From Enterobacter cloacae (lineage in GTDB: Bacteria; Pseudomonadota; Gammaproteobacteria; Enterobacterales; Enterobacteriaceae), in NCBI RefSeq assembly GCF_011078175.1, contig NZ_JAALCJ010000007.1:1-64000 (forward strand): 64,000 bases of DNA, given 5' to 3'. Positions 18,155-26,706 of this stretch are shown here, piece after piece. The number at the start of each line of letters is the position of its first letter. Within the stretch, counting starts at the first letter, position 1. The notes beneath the pieces were generated by a model. The model saw only the letters and a list, made by a program, of their open reading frames with translations, did no database searches and was not told the origin of the DNA. A program made the position numbers and the translations under genes.

Positions 18155-18904
18155 ATGAGCAGGAAAATAATGGTGGTCACCGCCGCGTATGGCGCGGATC
18201 GGGTGCGACAGGCAGGCGGTCAAAGGGCGATGCTTCCCGTTATTGCCGGCGCAGGGGCTGATGGCGTTGAAATCCGCCGCGAGCTCTTCAGCAACGACGA
18301 GTTAATGGCCCTGCCTGCGCTGGGCGAATCCATTGAACTGCTGGGTTTACTGGCGTGCTATTCCGCCCCGGCCCCACTGTTTATGCCCGACGGAACCCTC
18401 AACCCGGATCTCCCACGCTACCTTAGCGAAGCCAGCGCCCTGAATGCGCTGTGGCTTAAAGTCTCGCTGGGTCATTTCAGCGACAAACAGCCGCTTGAAG
18501 CCTTGCGCGCGCTGCTGGATGAAAGCGGCATGACGCTGGTGGTGGAAAACGACCAGACCGACTGCGGGCAGCTCGCGCCGATGCAGCGCTTCAAAGCCGC
18601 CTGCCGGGTAATGGCGCTGCCGGTCACGCTGACGTTCGATATGGGCAACTGGCTGTGGGTTGGCGACTCCCCGGAAGAAGCTGCACGTCAGCTGGCTCCC
18701 GCCGTGAGCTATATTCATGTGAAGGCCGCAGTCCCGCATAAGGCGCAGTTCCGCGCCATCGCGCCGGATCAGGCCGATTCTCGCTGGCGGGATCTGCTTA
18801 ATCAACTCCCTGTCGATGCGCCACGTGGTATCGAATTTCCGCTCGAAGGGTCGGACTTAACCGCCGTCACCCGCCATTACGTCAACCTGCTGCGCGAGGA
18901 GTAA
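18155..18904 (+). CDS. kguE: Sugar phosphate isomerase/epimerase-like TIM-barrel protein (KguE-type)
   Basis: A 249-residue protein of the xylose-isomerase-like TIM-barrel family. Visible elements are LPVIAGAGADGVEIRREL near the N-terminus, VVENDQTDCG with acidic metal-ligand candidates, LTFDMGNWLWVGD and SYIHVKAA. KguE is the first gene of the Pseudomonas kgu operon and its biochemical role is not established. The ATG at 18155 follows GGAG by 8 nt; the upstream ATG at 18101 lies in the operator and was rejected. It ends 3 nt before kguK. Confidence 0.8.
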   Translation: MSRKIMVVTAAYGADRVRQAGGQRAMLPVIAGAGADGVEIRRELFSNDELMALPALGESIELLGLLACYSAPAPLFMPDGTLNPDLPRYLSEASALNALWLKVSLGHFSDKQPLEALRALLDESGMTLVVENDQTDCGQLAPMQRFKAACRVMALPVTLTFDMGNWLWVGDSPEEAARQLAPAVSYIHVKAAVPHKAQFRAIAPDQADSRWRDLLNQLPVDAPRGIEFPLEGSDLTAVTRHYVNLLREE

Positions 18905-18907
18905 ATC

Positions 18908-19846
18908 ATGCACAAGACGCTGGACGTTATCACCATCGGCGAGGCCATGGCGATGTTTGTCGCCACCGAAACGGGCGAGCTGAGCGCGGTGGAACACTTT
19001 ATCAAGCGCGTGGCTGGCGCTGAGCTGAATGTCGCTACCGGCCTTGCGCGGCTGGGGCTGAATGTCGGCTGGGTAAGCCGCGTAGGCAATGACAGCTTTG
19101 GTCATTTCGTTCTCGACTCGCTGAAAAAAGAGGGGATTGATGCCGCAGGCGTCACGCTCGACGGACGCTTCCCGACGGGCTTCCAGTTAAAATCTAAAGT
19201 TGAAAATGGAACCGATCCCATCGTGGAGTATTTCCGCAAAGGCTCAGCGGCAAGCCATCTCTCCGTGGATGATTATCACGCCGCGTATTTCTCCTCCGCG
19301 CGCCACCTGCACCTGAGCGGCGTGGCGGCGGCGCTCTCGGCCAGCTCGTGCGATTTACTGGATCACGCGGCTTCGGCAATGAAAGCGCAGGGCAAAACGA
19401 TCTCTTTCGATCCTAACCTGCGCCCGGTGCTGTGGAAAAGCGAAGCGGAGATGGCTGAGAAACTCAACCGACTGGCGTTTCAGGCGGACTGGGTTCTGCC
19501 TGGCATAAAAGAGGGAATGATCCTTACTGGCGAAAGCACGCCCGAAGGCATTGCTGATTTTTACCTCAACAGAGGGGTAAAAGCCGTGGTGCTGAAAACC
19601 GGTGCCGACGGCGCATGGTTCAAAACTGCCGACGGTGAGCAAGGCGCTGTCGCTGCGGTAAAAGTCGACAACGTGGTCGATACCGTGGGCGCGGGTGATG
19701 GGTTTGCGGTCGGGGTCATTAGCGCCCTGCTGGAGGGCAAACCGCTGCCGCAGGCCGTGGCGCGAGGCAACAAAATTGGTTCGCTGGCGATTCAGGTGCA
19801 GGGCGACAGCGAAGGATTACCAACACGAGCAGAGCTCGGCGTTTAA
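18908..19846 (+). CDS. kguK: 2-ketogluconate kinase (PfkB family)
   Basis: A 312-residue ribokinase/PfkB-type sugar kinase, predicted to phosphorylate 2-keto-D-gluconate to its 6-phosphate in the cytosol. The N-terminal VITIGEAMAMF and GGA-type segment AGAELNVATGLARLG bind substrate. The C-terminal signature DTVGAGDGFAVGVI carries the catalytic Asp. The related enzyme KdgK (2-keto-3-deoxygluconate kinase) is similar in sequence. I prefer KguK because kguT and a ketogluconate reductase follow and a PtxS-type operator controls the start. A REP element separates it from kguT. Confidence 0.82.
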   Translation: MHKTLDVITIGEAMAMFVATETGELSAVEHFIKRVAGAELNVATGLARLGLNVGWVSRVGNDSFGHFVLDSLKKEGIDAAGVTLDGRFPTGFQLKSKVENGTDPIVEYFRKGSAASHLSVDDYHAAYFSSARHLHLSGVAAALSASSCDLLDHAASAMKAQGKTISFDPNLRPVLWKSEAEMAEKLNRLAFQADWVLPGIKEGMILTGESTPEGIADFYLNRGVKAVVLKTGADGAWFKTADGEQGAVAAVKVDNVVDTVGAGDGFAVGVISALLEGKPLPQAVARGNKIGSLAIQVQGDSEGLPTRAELGV

Positions 19847-19849
19847 ATT

Positions 19850-19884
19850 CCTTCTCCCCATGGGAGAGGGCCAGGGTGAGGGCA
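19850..19884. repeat. REP palindrome A between kguK and kguT
   Basis: The stem TCTCCCCATGGGAGA followed by GGGTGAGGGCA, the same family as at 6166-6250. Being inside the operon, it may set the relative levels of kguEK and kguT mRNA. Confidence 0.75.
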
Positions 19885-19963
19885 GCAATCCGCACCAGAT
19901 AATTAAGCCACCGTGTACCCTACAGACAACGGCGGTAACAACCTCAACAACAGAGGCAAGCCT

Positions 19964-21244
19964 ATGAACAGTTCGACCAATGCAGTAAAACGCTGGTGGT
20001 ACATCATGCCAATCGTGTTTATCACGTACAGCCTGGCGTACCTGGATCGTGCCAACTTCAGTTTTGCATCCGCCGCCGGGATCAACGATGACCTCGGGAT
20101 CACCAAAGGAGTCTCATCCCTGCTGGGCGCCCTTTTCTTCCTGGGTTATTTCTTCTTCCAGATCCCCGGCGCGATTTATGCTGAACGCCGCAGCGTGCGA
20201 AAACTCATTTTCATCTGCCTGATCTTATGGGGTGCCTGTGCATCGCTCACTGGGGTGGTGAATAACATTCCTGCTCTGGCGGCCATTCGCTTTATTCTCG
20301 GTGTGGTTGAAGCCGCAGTCATGCCAGCAATGCTGATTTACATCAGCAACTGGTTCACAAAATCTGAGCGTTCACGTGCTAATACTTTCCTGATACTCGG
20401 TAACCCGGTCACCGTGCTGTGGATGTCGGTGGTTTCCGGCTATCTGATCCAGTCCTTCGGCTGGCGCGAGATGTTCATCATCGAAGGGGTCCCCGCAATT
20501 ATCTGGGCCTTCTGCTGGTGGGTGCTGGTGAAAGATAAGCCAGCCCAGGCAAAATGGCTTTCTGAAGACGAAAAAGCCGCACTCCAGGCGCAGCTGGATA
20601 AAGAGCAACAAGGTCTGAAAGCGGTGCGTAACTACGGCGAAGCCTTCCGCTCCCGGAATGTCATCCTGCTGTGCGCACAGTATTTTACCTGGAGTATTGG
20701 CGTGTATGGCTTCGTGCTGTGGCTGCCGTCGATTATTCGCAGCGGCGGTGAAAACCTTGGCATGGTGGAGGTAGGCTGGCTGTCATCTGTGCCTTACCTG
20801 GCGGCGACCATCGCGATGATTATCGTCTCCTGGGCATCGGACAAGCTGCAAAACCGTAAGCTGTTCGTCTGGCCACTGCTGCTGATCGCTGCTTTTGCCT
20901 TCATTGGCTCCTGGGCCGTGGGCGCGAACCACTTCTGGGCTTCCTATACGCTGCTGGTGATTGCGGGTGCGGCGATGTATGCCCCGTATGGTCCGTTCTT
21001 TGCCATCATCCCGGAAATGCTGCCGCGTAACGTCGCAGGGGGCGCGATGGCGCTGATTAACAGTATGGGTGCGCTGGGCTCGTTCTTTGGCTCGTGGTTT
21101 GTGGGCTATCTAAACGGCGCCACCGGCAGCCCGTCGGCCTCTTACATCTTTATGGGGGTGGCGCTTTTTGCCTCGGTATGGCTTACTCTGATCGTTAAGC
21201 CTGCTAATAATCAACAGCTACCCGTCGGCGCACGCCACGCCTGA
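19964..21244 (+). CDS. kguT: 2-ketogluconate MFS transporter KguT
   Basis: A 426-residue twelve-helix transporter of the anion:cation symporter (ACS) group of the major facilitator superfamily, predicted to import 2-ketogluconate. The family start RWWYIMPIVFITYSLAYLDR, with YLDRANFSFA in helix 1, and the loop PGAIYAERRSVRK are clear. The ATG at 19964 follows GAGG by 7 nt; the in-frame GTG at 19913 was rejected. In ACS transporters the specificity cannot be read from sequence, so it rests on the kgu neighbours. Confidence 0.82.
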   Translation: MNSSTNAVKRWWYIMPIVFITYSLAYLDRANFSFASAAGINDDLGITKGVSSLLGALFFLGYFFFQIPGAIYAERRSVRKLIFICLILWGACASLTGVVNNIPALAAIRFILGVVEAAVMPAMLIYISNWFTKSERSRANTFLILGNPVTVLWMSVVSGYLIQSFGWREMFIIEGVPAIIWAFCWWVLVKDKPAQAKWLSEDEKAALQAQLDKEQQGLKAVRNYGEAFRSRNVILLCAQYFTWSIGVYGFVLWLPSIIRSGGENLGMVEVGWLSSVPYLAATIAMIIVSWASDKLQNRKLFVWPLLLIAAFAFIGSWAVGANHFWASYTLLVIAGAAMYAPYGPFFAIIPEMLPRNVAGGAMALINSMGALGSFFGSWFVGYLNGATGSPSASYIFMGVALFASVWLTLIVKPANNQQLPVGARHA

Positions 21245-21271
21245 ATCCTTTTAAAATCAACGGAGATTTGC

Positions 21272-22246
21272 ATGAAGCCGTCCGTCATTTTATACAAAGC
21301 ACTGCCTGATGATTTGCAAAAACGCCTCGAGGAACACTTTACCGTTACCCGGGTGAAGAACCTGAGCCCGGACACCGTGGCACAGCACGCCGACGCGTTT
21401 GCCAGCGCCGAGGGCCTGCTGGGTTCAAGCGAAAAGGTGGATGCGGCGCTGCTGGAGAAAATGCCGAGGCTTCGTGCAACCTCGACCGTTTCTGTGGGAT
21501 ACGACAATTTCGACGTGGATGCACTTAACGCGCGCAACATCCTGCTGATGCACACGCCACATGCCCTGACGGAGACCGTCGCCGACACGCTAATGGCGCT
21601 GGTGCTCAGCACCGCCCGTCGCGTGGTGGAAGTGGCCGAGCGCGTGAAAGCGGGCGAGTGGACGAAAAGCATTGGCCCGGACTGGTTCGGCGTGGACGTA
21701 CACGGCAAAACGCTGGGTATCGTAGGTATGGGGCGTATCGGGCTGGCTCTGGCACAGCGCGCGCATTTTGGCTTCAACATGCCGATCCTGTACAACGCAC
21801 GCCGTCACCATAGTGAAGCTGAAGAACGTTTTAACGCCCGCTATTGTGACCTTGATACGCTATTGCAGGAAGCCGACTTTGTCTGCCTGATCCTGCCGCT
21901 GACGGATGAAACGCGTCATCTTATCGGAAAAGCGGCGTTTGAAAAGATGAAGAAATCGGCCATTTTCATCAACGCGGGTCGCGGCCCGGTGGTAGATGAG
22001 AAGGCGCTGATTGAGGCACTACAAAACGGTGAGATACACGCCGCCGGTCTGGACGTGTTTGAACAGGAGCCACTGCCAGTGGATTCTCCGCTGCTGACCA
22101 TGCCGAACGTCGTCGCTCTGCCCCACATCGGCTCTGCGACTCACGAAACACGCTACAACATGGCGGCAACTGCCGTGGATAACCTGATTGCCGCACTCGG
22201 CGGTAAAGTGGATAAGAACTGCGTTAACCCACAGATACAACAGTAG
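21272..22246 (+). CDS. ghrB: Glyoxylate/hydroxypyruvate/2-ketogluconate reductase GhrB (KguD-type)
   Basis: A 324-residue D-isomer-specific 2-hydroxyacid dehydrogenase, nearly identical along its length to E. coli GhrB (TkrA). It uses NADPH to reduce glyoxylate, hydroxypyruvate and 2-ketoaldonates. The Rossmann motif is GIVGMGRIG (about 149-157). The catalytic Arg is in [10 protein letters not shown], the Glu in FEQEPLP and the His in ALPHIGSAT. As fourth structural gene of the kgu cluster its likely task is KguD, reducing 2-keto-6-phosphogluconate to 6-phosphogluconate. Ribosome site CGGAG lies 6 nt before the ATG. Confidence 0.95.
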   Translation: MKPSVILYKALPDDLQKRLEEHFTVTRVKNLSPDTVAQHADAFASAEGLLGSSEKVDAALLEKMPRLRATSTVSVGYDNFDVDALNARNILLMHTPHALTETVADTLMALVLSTARRVVEVAERVKAGEWTKSIGPDWFGVDVHGKTLGIVGMGRIGLALAQRAHFGFNMPILYNARRHHSEAEERFNARYCDLDTLLQEADFVCLILPLTDETRHLIGKAAFEKMKKSAIFINAGRGPVVDEKALIEALQNGEIHAAGLDVFEQEPLPVDSPLLTMPNVVALPHIGSATHETRYNMAATAVDNLIAALGGKVDKNCVNPQIQQ

Positions 22247-22251
22247 AAACG

Positions 22252-22278
22252 AAAAAACCCGCCAGAAGGCGGGTTTTT
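22252..22278. terminator. Bidirectional terminator ghrB / cspA
   Basis: The stem ACCCGCC/GGCGGGT with loop AGAA, A-run on the left and T-run on the right. It lies between two convergent genes. Confidence 0.9.
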
Positions 22279-22304
22279 GAAATTTGTGCTACTGGGTTGG
22301 AAGC

Positions 22305-22517
22305 TTACAGGCTTACAACGTTACCAGCTGCTGGGCCTTTAGCGCCGCTTTCGATGGTGAAGGAAACTTTCTGACCTTCATCCAGAGATTTGTAGCCATC
22401 GTTCTGGATAGCAGAGAAGTGTACGAACACGTCTTTAGAGCCATCGTCAGGAGTGATGAAGCCGAAACCTTTATCAGCGTTGAACCATTTTACCAGACCA
22501 GTCATTTTAGCAGACAT
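22305..22517 (-). CDS. cspA: Major cold-shock protein CspA
   Basis: A 70-residue RNA chaperone of the cold-shock-domain family that melts mRNA structure at low temperature. It carries RNP1 KGFGFITP and RNP2 VFVHFS, and differs from E. coli CspA at only a few positions. It has a 156-nt leader beginning with a cold-box-like segment. The ribosome site is AAGGTAAT. In E. coli cspA lies beyond yiaG; here it is between ghrB and yiaF on the other strand. Confidence 0.95.
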   Translation of the reverse strand: MSAKMTGLVKWFNADKGFGFITPDDGSKDVFVHFSAIQNDGYKSLDEGQKVSFTIESGAKGPAAGNVVSL

Positions 22518-22673
22518 AGAAATTACCTTATTAACAAATATATTGTGCCTTCCGGCTTGATGGATTGCGTTACAGATTTTTAAGCGATGAAGGAAGGGTC
22601 ACTACGAAGGGTATCTATGGATAACAATCTGGACTGCTTTACTAAACTGCTTTAGGTCTGTGTAACAAACCGA
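22518..22673 (-). promoter_or_regulatory. cspA 5' leader (cold-shock thermosensor)
   Basis: The leader begins CGGTTTGTTACACAGACC, followed by AAAGCAGTTTAGT, aligning with the start of the E. coli cspA leader including the cold box. Its length of about 156 nt is close to the 159 nt of E. coli, where this RNA refolds in the cold to expose the ribosome site. Confidence 0.8.
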
Positions 22674-22681
22674 CGAACATA

Positions 22682-22710
22682 GTTATACCGATGTGGTAGA
22701 TGAATGACAA
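22682..22710 (-). promoter_or_regulatory. cspA promoter
   Basis: -35 TTGTCA (22705-22710) and -10 TATAAC (22682-22687) with a 17-bp spacer, predicting a start at about 22673. Confidence 0.8.
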
Positions 22711-22730
22711 GCGTTATTTTCATCAAGCAT

Positions 22731-22759
22731 AAAAAAACCCCGCCGAAGCGGGGGTTTTT
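22731..22759 (-). terminator. Terminator of yiaF
   Basis: The stem ACCCCGC/GCGGGGT with loop CGAA, followed on the minus strand by a T-run, directly after the yiaF stop. Confidence 0.85.
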
Positions 22760-22760
22760 C

Positions 22761-23471
22761 TTATTCCGTAGCAGCGACCGCTGCGCTCCAGGCCTGGCTA
22801 AAGGCCTGATGCTGGGATGCGAGCGGCCCGATCAGCGCGTTGTACTGGCTCGCCTGCTGGGAGGTCGGGAACTGGATACCGTTAGAGACAAAGCTCACCT
22901 GCGTACCTTGTTCACTAATAAAGTCACCCACCTGAACCAGCTGCTGAGTAAAGACCTGCGCCGCCGGGATCAGCGGTTGCAAGGCGTTTGACGGCTTGGT
23001 CACGACTTTCTCATACACCTGGTCATAGACCGGTTTGAGATCCTCGCCCTGCTTCAACGCGGAACGCGACGCATCAGCCTGCATTTTGGCATTTTGCAGC
23101 TGCTGGCTCAGTACCCCAAGCGCACCATTTGACTGGCGCAGCGGTTCACGCTGGGTCAGATAATCCTGAGGAACGCGGATGGCATTCACGCTATCCACGA
23201 CCGGGCGAATACCGGAATCCATCGCCTGGCTTACCTGCTGTGAATAGCCATACAGAATGGCGTAATCCGACACGAATGGACCAAACTGTTTTTTCTGATC
23301 CGCAGTCAGCGTTGGTAAACGCTCGCCGCTGCGCATCACTGTATTCTGTAGAAAATCGATAAACGCTTTGCGCTGATCGCCTTCTTTATCGAAACACCCA
23401 CTCAGGCTAACCACCATCAATAACGCCGCAATAGGCGCAAACCAGCGAGAGCAGGACTTTCCTGTCGCCAT
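22761..23471 (-). CDS. yiaF: DUF3053-type lipoprotein YiaF
   Basis: A 236-residue predicted lipoprotein of unknown function, conserved at this locus in enterobacteria. The signal peptide ends in the lipobox SLSGC (Cys26), followed by FDKEGDQRKAF; Asp is two residues after the Cys (C-F-D). The rest is soluble and mostly helical, rich in Gln and Ala. The ATG at 23471 has AGGAG 7 nt upstream; the open frame further upstream to 23531 has no ribosome site. Confidence 0.88.
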   Translation of the reverse strand: MATGKSCSRWFAPIAALLMVVSLSGCFDKEGDQRKAFIDFLQNTVMRSGERLPTLTADQKKQFGPFVSDYAILYGYSQQVSQAMDSGIRPVVDSVNAIRVPQDYLTQREPLRQSNGALGVLSQQLQNAKMQADASRSALKQGEDLKPVYDQVYEKVVTKPSNALQPLIPAAQVFTQQLVQVGDFISEQGTQVSFVSNGIQFPTSQQASQYNALIGPLASQHQAFSQAWSAAVAATE

Positions 23472-23802
23472 TTTATTACTCCTTTCACCCAAAAAAGCGC
23501 ACATCGGCACACGCGTGCCCAACGCTGACAAGGATAGTCCAGGTCAGCCTTGCAAGATAGAGTTTTCATGCAAAACGGGTATTCCCGTTTTTGTACTGAC
23601 TATTTACAAAAAAATACCTGTTCATTCCTACATATGACTAATCAGGTAATTAGCATAACTATCCATATAGCTGAAACGGGTAAAGCGATCGTTATCGCAC
23701 AATTAATCACAGCCGTGACGATCCTATGTTTGGTTTAGGGACTATTCTTAACATGCTCTCTGATGTTCATGATCCCGATGTGTGATTTATGAGGAGTTCT
23801 CA

Positions 23803-24090
23803 ATGGAATTAAAAGATCCTGAGTTTGAGCTGCTGAGCAGCCTGGAACAGATTATTTTTAAAGATGTACCGCCGACGATTACCCTGAATCAAAAGTCCAA
23901 TCCTTTTAGTGAATTTGAGCGTTTACGTAAAGGGTCGGGCCTGAAAACAGATGAATTTGCAAGAGCGATGGGTGTCAGCGTAGCGATGGTGCTGGAGTGG
24001 GAGTCAAAACGTGAAAAGCCCACCCCAGCCGAGCTAAAGCTGATGCGCCTGATCCAGGCAAACCCTGATCTTCGCAAGCAGTTAGCCTGA
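23803..24090 (+). CDS. yiaG: HTH-type regulator YiaG (XRE-like)
   Basis: A 95-residue DNA-binding protein. The helix-turn-helix is in RKGSGLKTDEFARAMGVSVAMVLEWESKREKP (about 39-70), the pattern seen in MqsA- and HigA-like antitoxins. There is no toxin gene beside it, so it reads as a solitary regulator, as in E. coli. The ATG at 23803 has GAGGAG 6 nt upstream. Its role is not known. Confidence 0.85.
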   Translation: MELKDPEFELLSSLEQIIFKDVPPTITLNQKSNPFSEFERLRKGSGLKTDEFARAMGVSVAMVLEWESKREKPTPAELKLMRLIQANPDLRKQLA

Positions 24091-24102
24091 TAAAGTTTGT
24101 TT

Positions 24103-24122
24103 GCCCCCGCCCTTGCGGGGGC
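24103..24122. terminator. Hairpin terminator between yiaG and the ABC-F gene
   Basis: GCCCCCGC/GCGGGGGC stem between two convergent genes. The T-tract is weak (TTGTGTTT). Confidence 0.6.
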
Positions 24123-24128
24123 TTGTGT

Positions 24129-25748
24129 TTACAGGCTTTCACAGCGCCATCCCGACTCTTCCCATATCAATTCATGCGTCAGCTTTAGCCCTGCCAGAAA
24201 GGCTTCATCGTGCGACACCACCAACAGCGCGCCGGGGAAATCGGCTAAAGCCGTTTCAATGGCCTGAACGGAGGCCAGATCAAGATGGTTGGTCGGCTCA
24301 TCCAGAAGCAACAGCTGCGTTGCCGCTTCACGCCACAATACACAGGCCAACGCGGCCTTCAGCCGCTCCCCACCACTCAGTTCGGCCAGAGGAAGTGTCA
24401 CTTTCTCCGCGCCCAGCTGAAGCTGCGCTAAACGGGTGCGCAGCGCCCCCTCTTCGAGCGGCGTATTGCCGAGGCTAAGGTGAGTTATCACCGACTGCGA
24501 CAGATCCAGCCGGGAAAGATGCTGATCGAGATAAGCACACCTGACGGAGACCTTACAGGTTCCCGTGACAGGGGCGGTTTCGCCCAACATCACTTTCAGC
24601 AGCGTGGATTTTCCACAGCCGTTCGGCCCGCGTAGCGCCACGCGCATCGGGCCATCCATTCGCCAGTTTATCGGGGAGACAGGCACGTGCGGAAGCACCA
24701 GTTCTTCCAGCACCAGCACCTGTTTTCCTTCCGGGATTTCACTGCCCGGCAGGGTAAACATCACCGCGTTATCCTCTTCAACCCGCTCGCGTGCCTGGTT
24801 AACCGCAGCGTTCAGAGCATGATTTTGATCGCTATGCTGTTTTTTCCAGGAACCAATACGTTCTTTCGCCGCCCCTTTGTATTTGACCCGTTCAAACGAG
24901 GCGATGTTAAGGCTGTCGACCGTGCGAAGCGTTTTGGCTGAACGCCGCAGGCTGTCGTCATGCTCTTTATGCATACGGGCACGGGTACGCTTGCGCTCGG
25001 TGGCAGCATGCTCCAGCGCGGCGCGGGCAGCCAGTTGCTCAGCCTCACGCTGGGTTCGATAGTCAGCATAATTCCCACCGTAGCTGCGCAAGCCCAACGC
25101 GCTCAGTTCAAGGATACGCGGTACCTGGGCCAGCAACTCACGGTCGTGAGAGGCCACCAGCACCCCGCCCTGATACCGGGAAAGCTGCTCGTAGAACCAC
25201 ATGCGGCCTTGCCTGTCGAGGTGGTTGGTCGGTTCGTCCAGCAGCAGGTAATCAGCATCTGCGGTGAATGCGCCGCACAGCAAGGCACGAATGCGCTCGC
25301 CGCCGCTCAGCTCTGCCGCGGGTTTATTCGGGTCAAAAGGTGGAAGCGAGGCCGCGATAAACGCCTGGCTCAGCCGTTCAGCCAGATCCCAGTGGCCGTC
25401 GAGCGTGTCGAGATCGTCGGGTTCATAATGACCGCTGTCGATGCGCGTGCGCGCTGCAAAAATCGCGTCGTAGCCAAGCAGTACGGCAAGAGTCGTATCC
25501 GCAGAAATATCCTGCTGCTGCGCCACGTAGACGTGTGTTCCAAAGCGCTCAATGTGACCGCTGGCGGGTTCATCAACCCCTGCCAGCAGCCGCAGCAGGC
25601 GTGTTTTACCGCTGCCGTTGCGGCCAACCAGCGCGCACACTGACGCATCCAGGGAGAGATTTAGTGGACCGAAAAGGTTATCGCCCGTCGCAAACTGACA
25701 GGTGACCTGATGCAAAATAAAAGAGGGGGACTGCGCAAAATGAGCCAT
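24129..25748 (-). CDS. ABC-F family ATPase (non-core paralogue)
   Basis: A 539-residue soluble protein with two ABC cassettes and no membrane segments, the plan of ABC-F translation factors and ribosome-protection proteins. Cassette 1 has Walker A GRNGSGKT, signature LSGGERIR and Walker B YLLLDEPTNHLD. A charged linker follows (about 225-310, rich in Lys, Arg and Glu). Cassette 2 has GPNGCGKST, LSGGERLK and LLLLDEPTNHLD. It does not match E. coli EttA, Uup, YbiT or YheS. The ATG at 25748 has AGGAG 5 nt upstream. It sits alone between yiaG and fre, behind the fre terminator, with its own leader. Substrate or drug linkage is unknown. Confidence 0.85.
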   Translation of the reverse strand: MAHFAQSPSFILHQVTCQFATGDNLFGPLNLSLDASVCALVGRNGSGKTRLLRLLAGVDEPASGHIERFGTHVYVAQQQDISADTTLAVLLGYDAIFAARTRIDSGHYEPDDLDTLDGHWDLAERLSQAFIAASLPPFDPNKPAAELSGGERIRALLCGAFTADADYLLLDEPTNHLDRQGRMWFYEQLSRYQGGVLVASHDRELLAQVPRILELSALGLRSYGGNYADYRTQREAEQLAARAALEHAATERKRTRARMHKEHDDSLRRSAKTLRTVDSLNIASFERVKYKGAAKERIGSWKKQHSDQNHALNAAVNQARERVEEDNAVMFTLPGSEIPEGKQVLVLEELVLPHVPVSPINWRMDGPMRVALRGPNGCGKSTLLKVMLGETAPVTGTCKVSVRCAYLDQHLSRLDLSQSVITHLSLGNTPLEEGALRTRLAQLQLGAEKVTLPLAELSGGERLKAALACVLWREAATQLLLLDEPTNHLDLASVQAIETALADFPGALLVVSHDEAFLAGLKLTHELIWEESGWRCESL

Positions 25749-25936
25749 AAGCACTCCTGAATGAAATCAAAACATCCCCTGCCGACGCGGTGCGTTGAGC
25801 AAGGATCGAAATTCATCAGTCGTGTTTGTTCATTTTTGGGGGGTGCTCCTGAGGGCGAAAGTTAACGGGAACAAGGATAACGGCAGTGCACCGCCCATTT
25901 CAAGGTTAAATTTTCACCAGCGCTCGTGCCAGAGCG

Positions 25937-25958
25937 AAAAAAACCCGCCGAAGCGGGT
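25937..25958 (-). terminator. Terminator of fre
   Basis: The stem ACCCGC/GCGGGT with a tetraloop and a T-run on the minus strand, starting 8 bp after the fre stop. It separates fre from the downstream ABC-F gene. Confidence 0.85.
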
Positions 25959-25965
25959 CTCTCAA

Positions 25966-26667
25966 TCAGATAAACGCAAACGCATCGCCAAACAGACGAT
26001 CTTCCCGCGCGTCACGCTCGTTGCAGAACAGGTCGCGAGCAATTTTCGCCATTTCAAAGCGTCCAGCGATGTAGATATCGTGCCCGGCCAGCGTCCCGTG
26101 ATCCTGCAATACCGCGGTCAGCACCGTACCGCTGCGCCCGCGCCAGCCCTCTTCCGGCTGCTCGACAACCGGCTCAATGCGCAGGTTTGGATGATTTACG
26201 CTCAGCGCTTCCAGCTCAGAAAGATCGTAAAGGTGCTTCTCTTCACGGCCACCCCAGTAGATGGTGATATCGCGATTTGGGTTGCGCGCCAGCGCGGTCA
26301 GCAAAATAGAGCGGACATAAGAGAAGCCCGTGCCACCGGCAATCAGGATCAGCGGACGGTCTTCGTCTTCACGCAGCCAGGCTTCGCCATGAGGAATATC
26401 GACCACGATTTCACGCTCTTTCAGGATGCGGTCCATCACGGCCATCGCGTACAGGTTAAGCTCAGACGCACCAATATGCAGCTCAATAAATTCCTGCTCT
26501 GCTGGCGTTGAGGCCATAGAGAAAGGACGCTTATCACGCTCGTCCATCACGACCATCAGGTACTGACCGGCACGGAATGAGAATGCCGCTTCAGGAACCA
26601 AACGGACGCGATATACGGTGTCGGTAATAGCATCTACCGACGTCACTTTACAGCTTAAGGTTGTCAT
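25966..26667 (-). CDS. fre: NAD(P)H-flavin reductase Fre
   Basis: A 233-residue cytosolic enzyme that reduces free FMN, FAD and riboflavin with NAD(P)H. It supplies electrons for ribonucleotide reductase radical maintenance and ferric iron reduction, and reduced FMN for the prenyl-FMN cofactor of its neighbour UbiD. The ferredoxin-reductase fold shows RPFSMAST (flavin binding) and [15 protein letters not shown] (nucleotide binding). The C-terminus GDAFAFI matches E. coli Fre exactly. It follows ubiD by 39 bp. Confidence 0.97.
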   Translation of the reverse strand: MTTLSCKVTSVDAITDTVYRVRLVPEAAFSFRAGQYLMVVMDERDKRPFSMASTPAEQEFIELHIGASELNLYAMAVMDRILKEREIVVDIPHGEAWLREDEDRPLILIAGGTGFSYVRSILLTALARNPNRDITIYWGGREEKHLYDLSELEALSVNHPNLRIEPVVEQPEEGWRGRSGTVLTAVLQDHGTLAGHDIYIAGRFEMAKIARDLFCNERDAREDRLFGDAFAFI

Positions 26668-26706
26668 TCGCTCTCTCTGTCGGGAAGTCTATAGGGCTAA
26701 ACGGTC

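Noticed and set aside
23803..24090. YiaG as an antitoxin of a toxin-antitoxin pair
   Set aside because: No small toxin-like frame lies directly beside it; the neighbours are yiaF and the ABC-F gene, both in the opposite direction.
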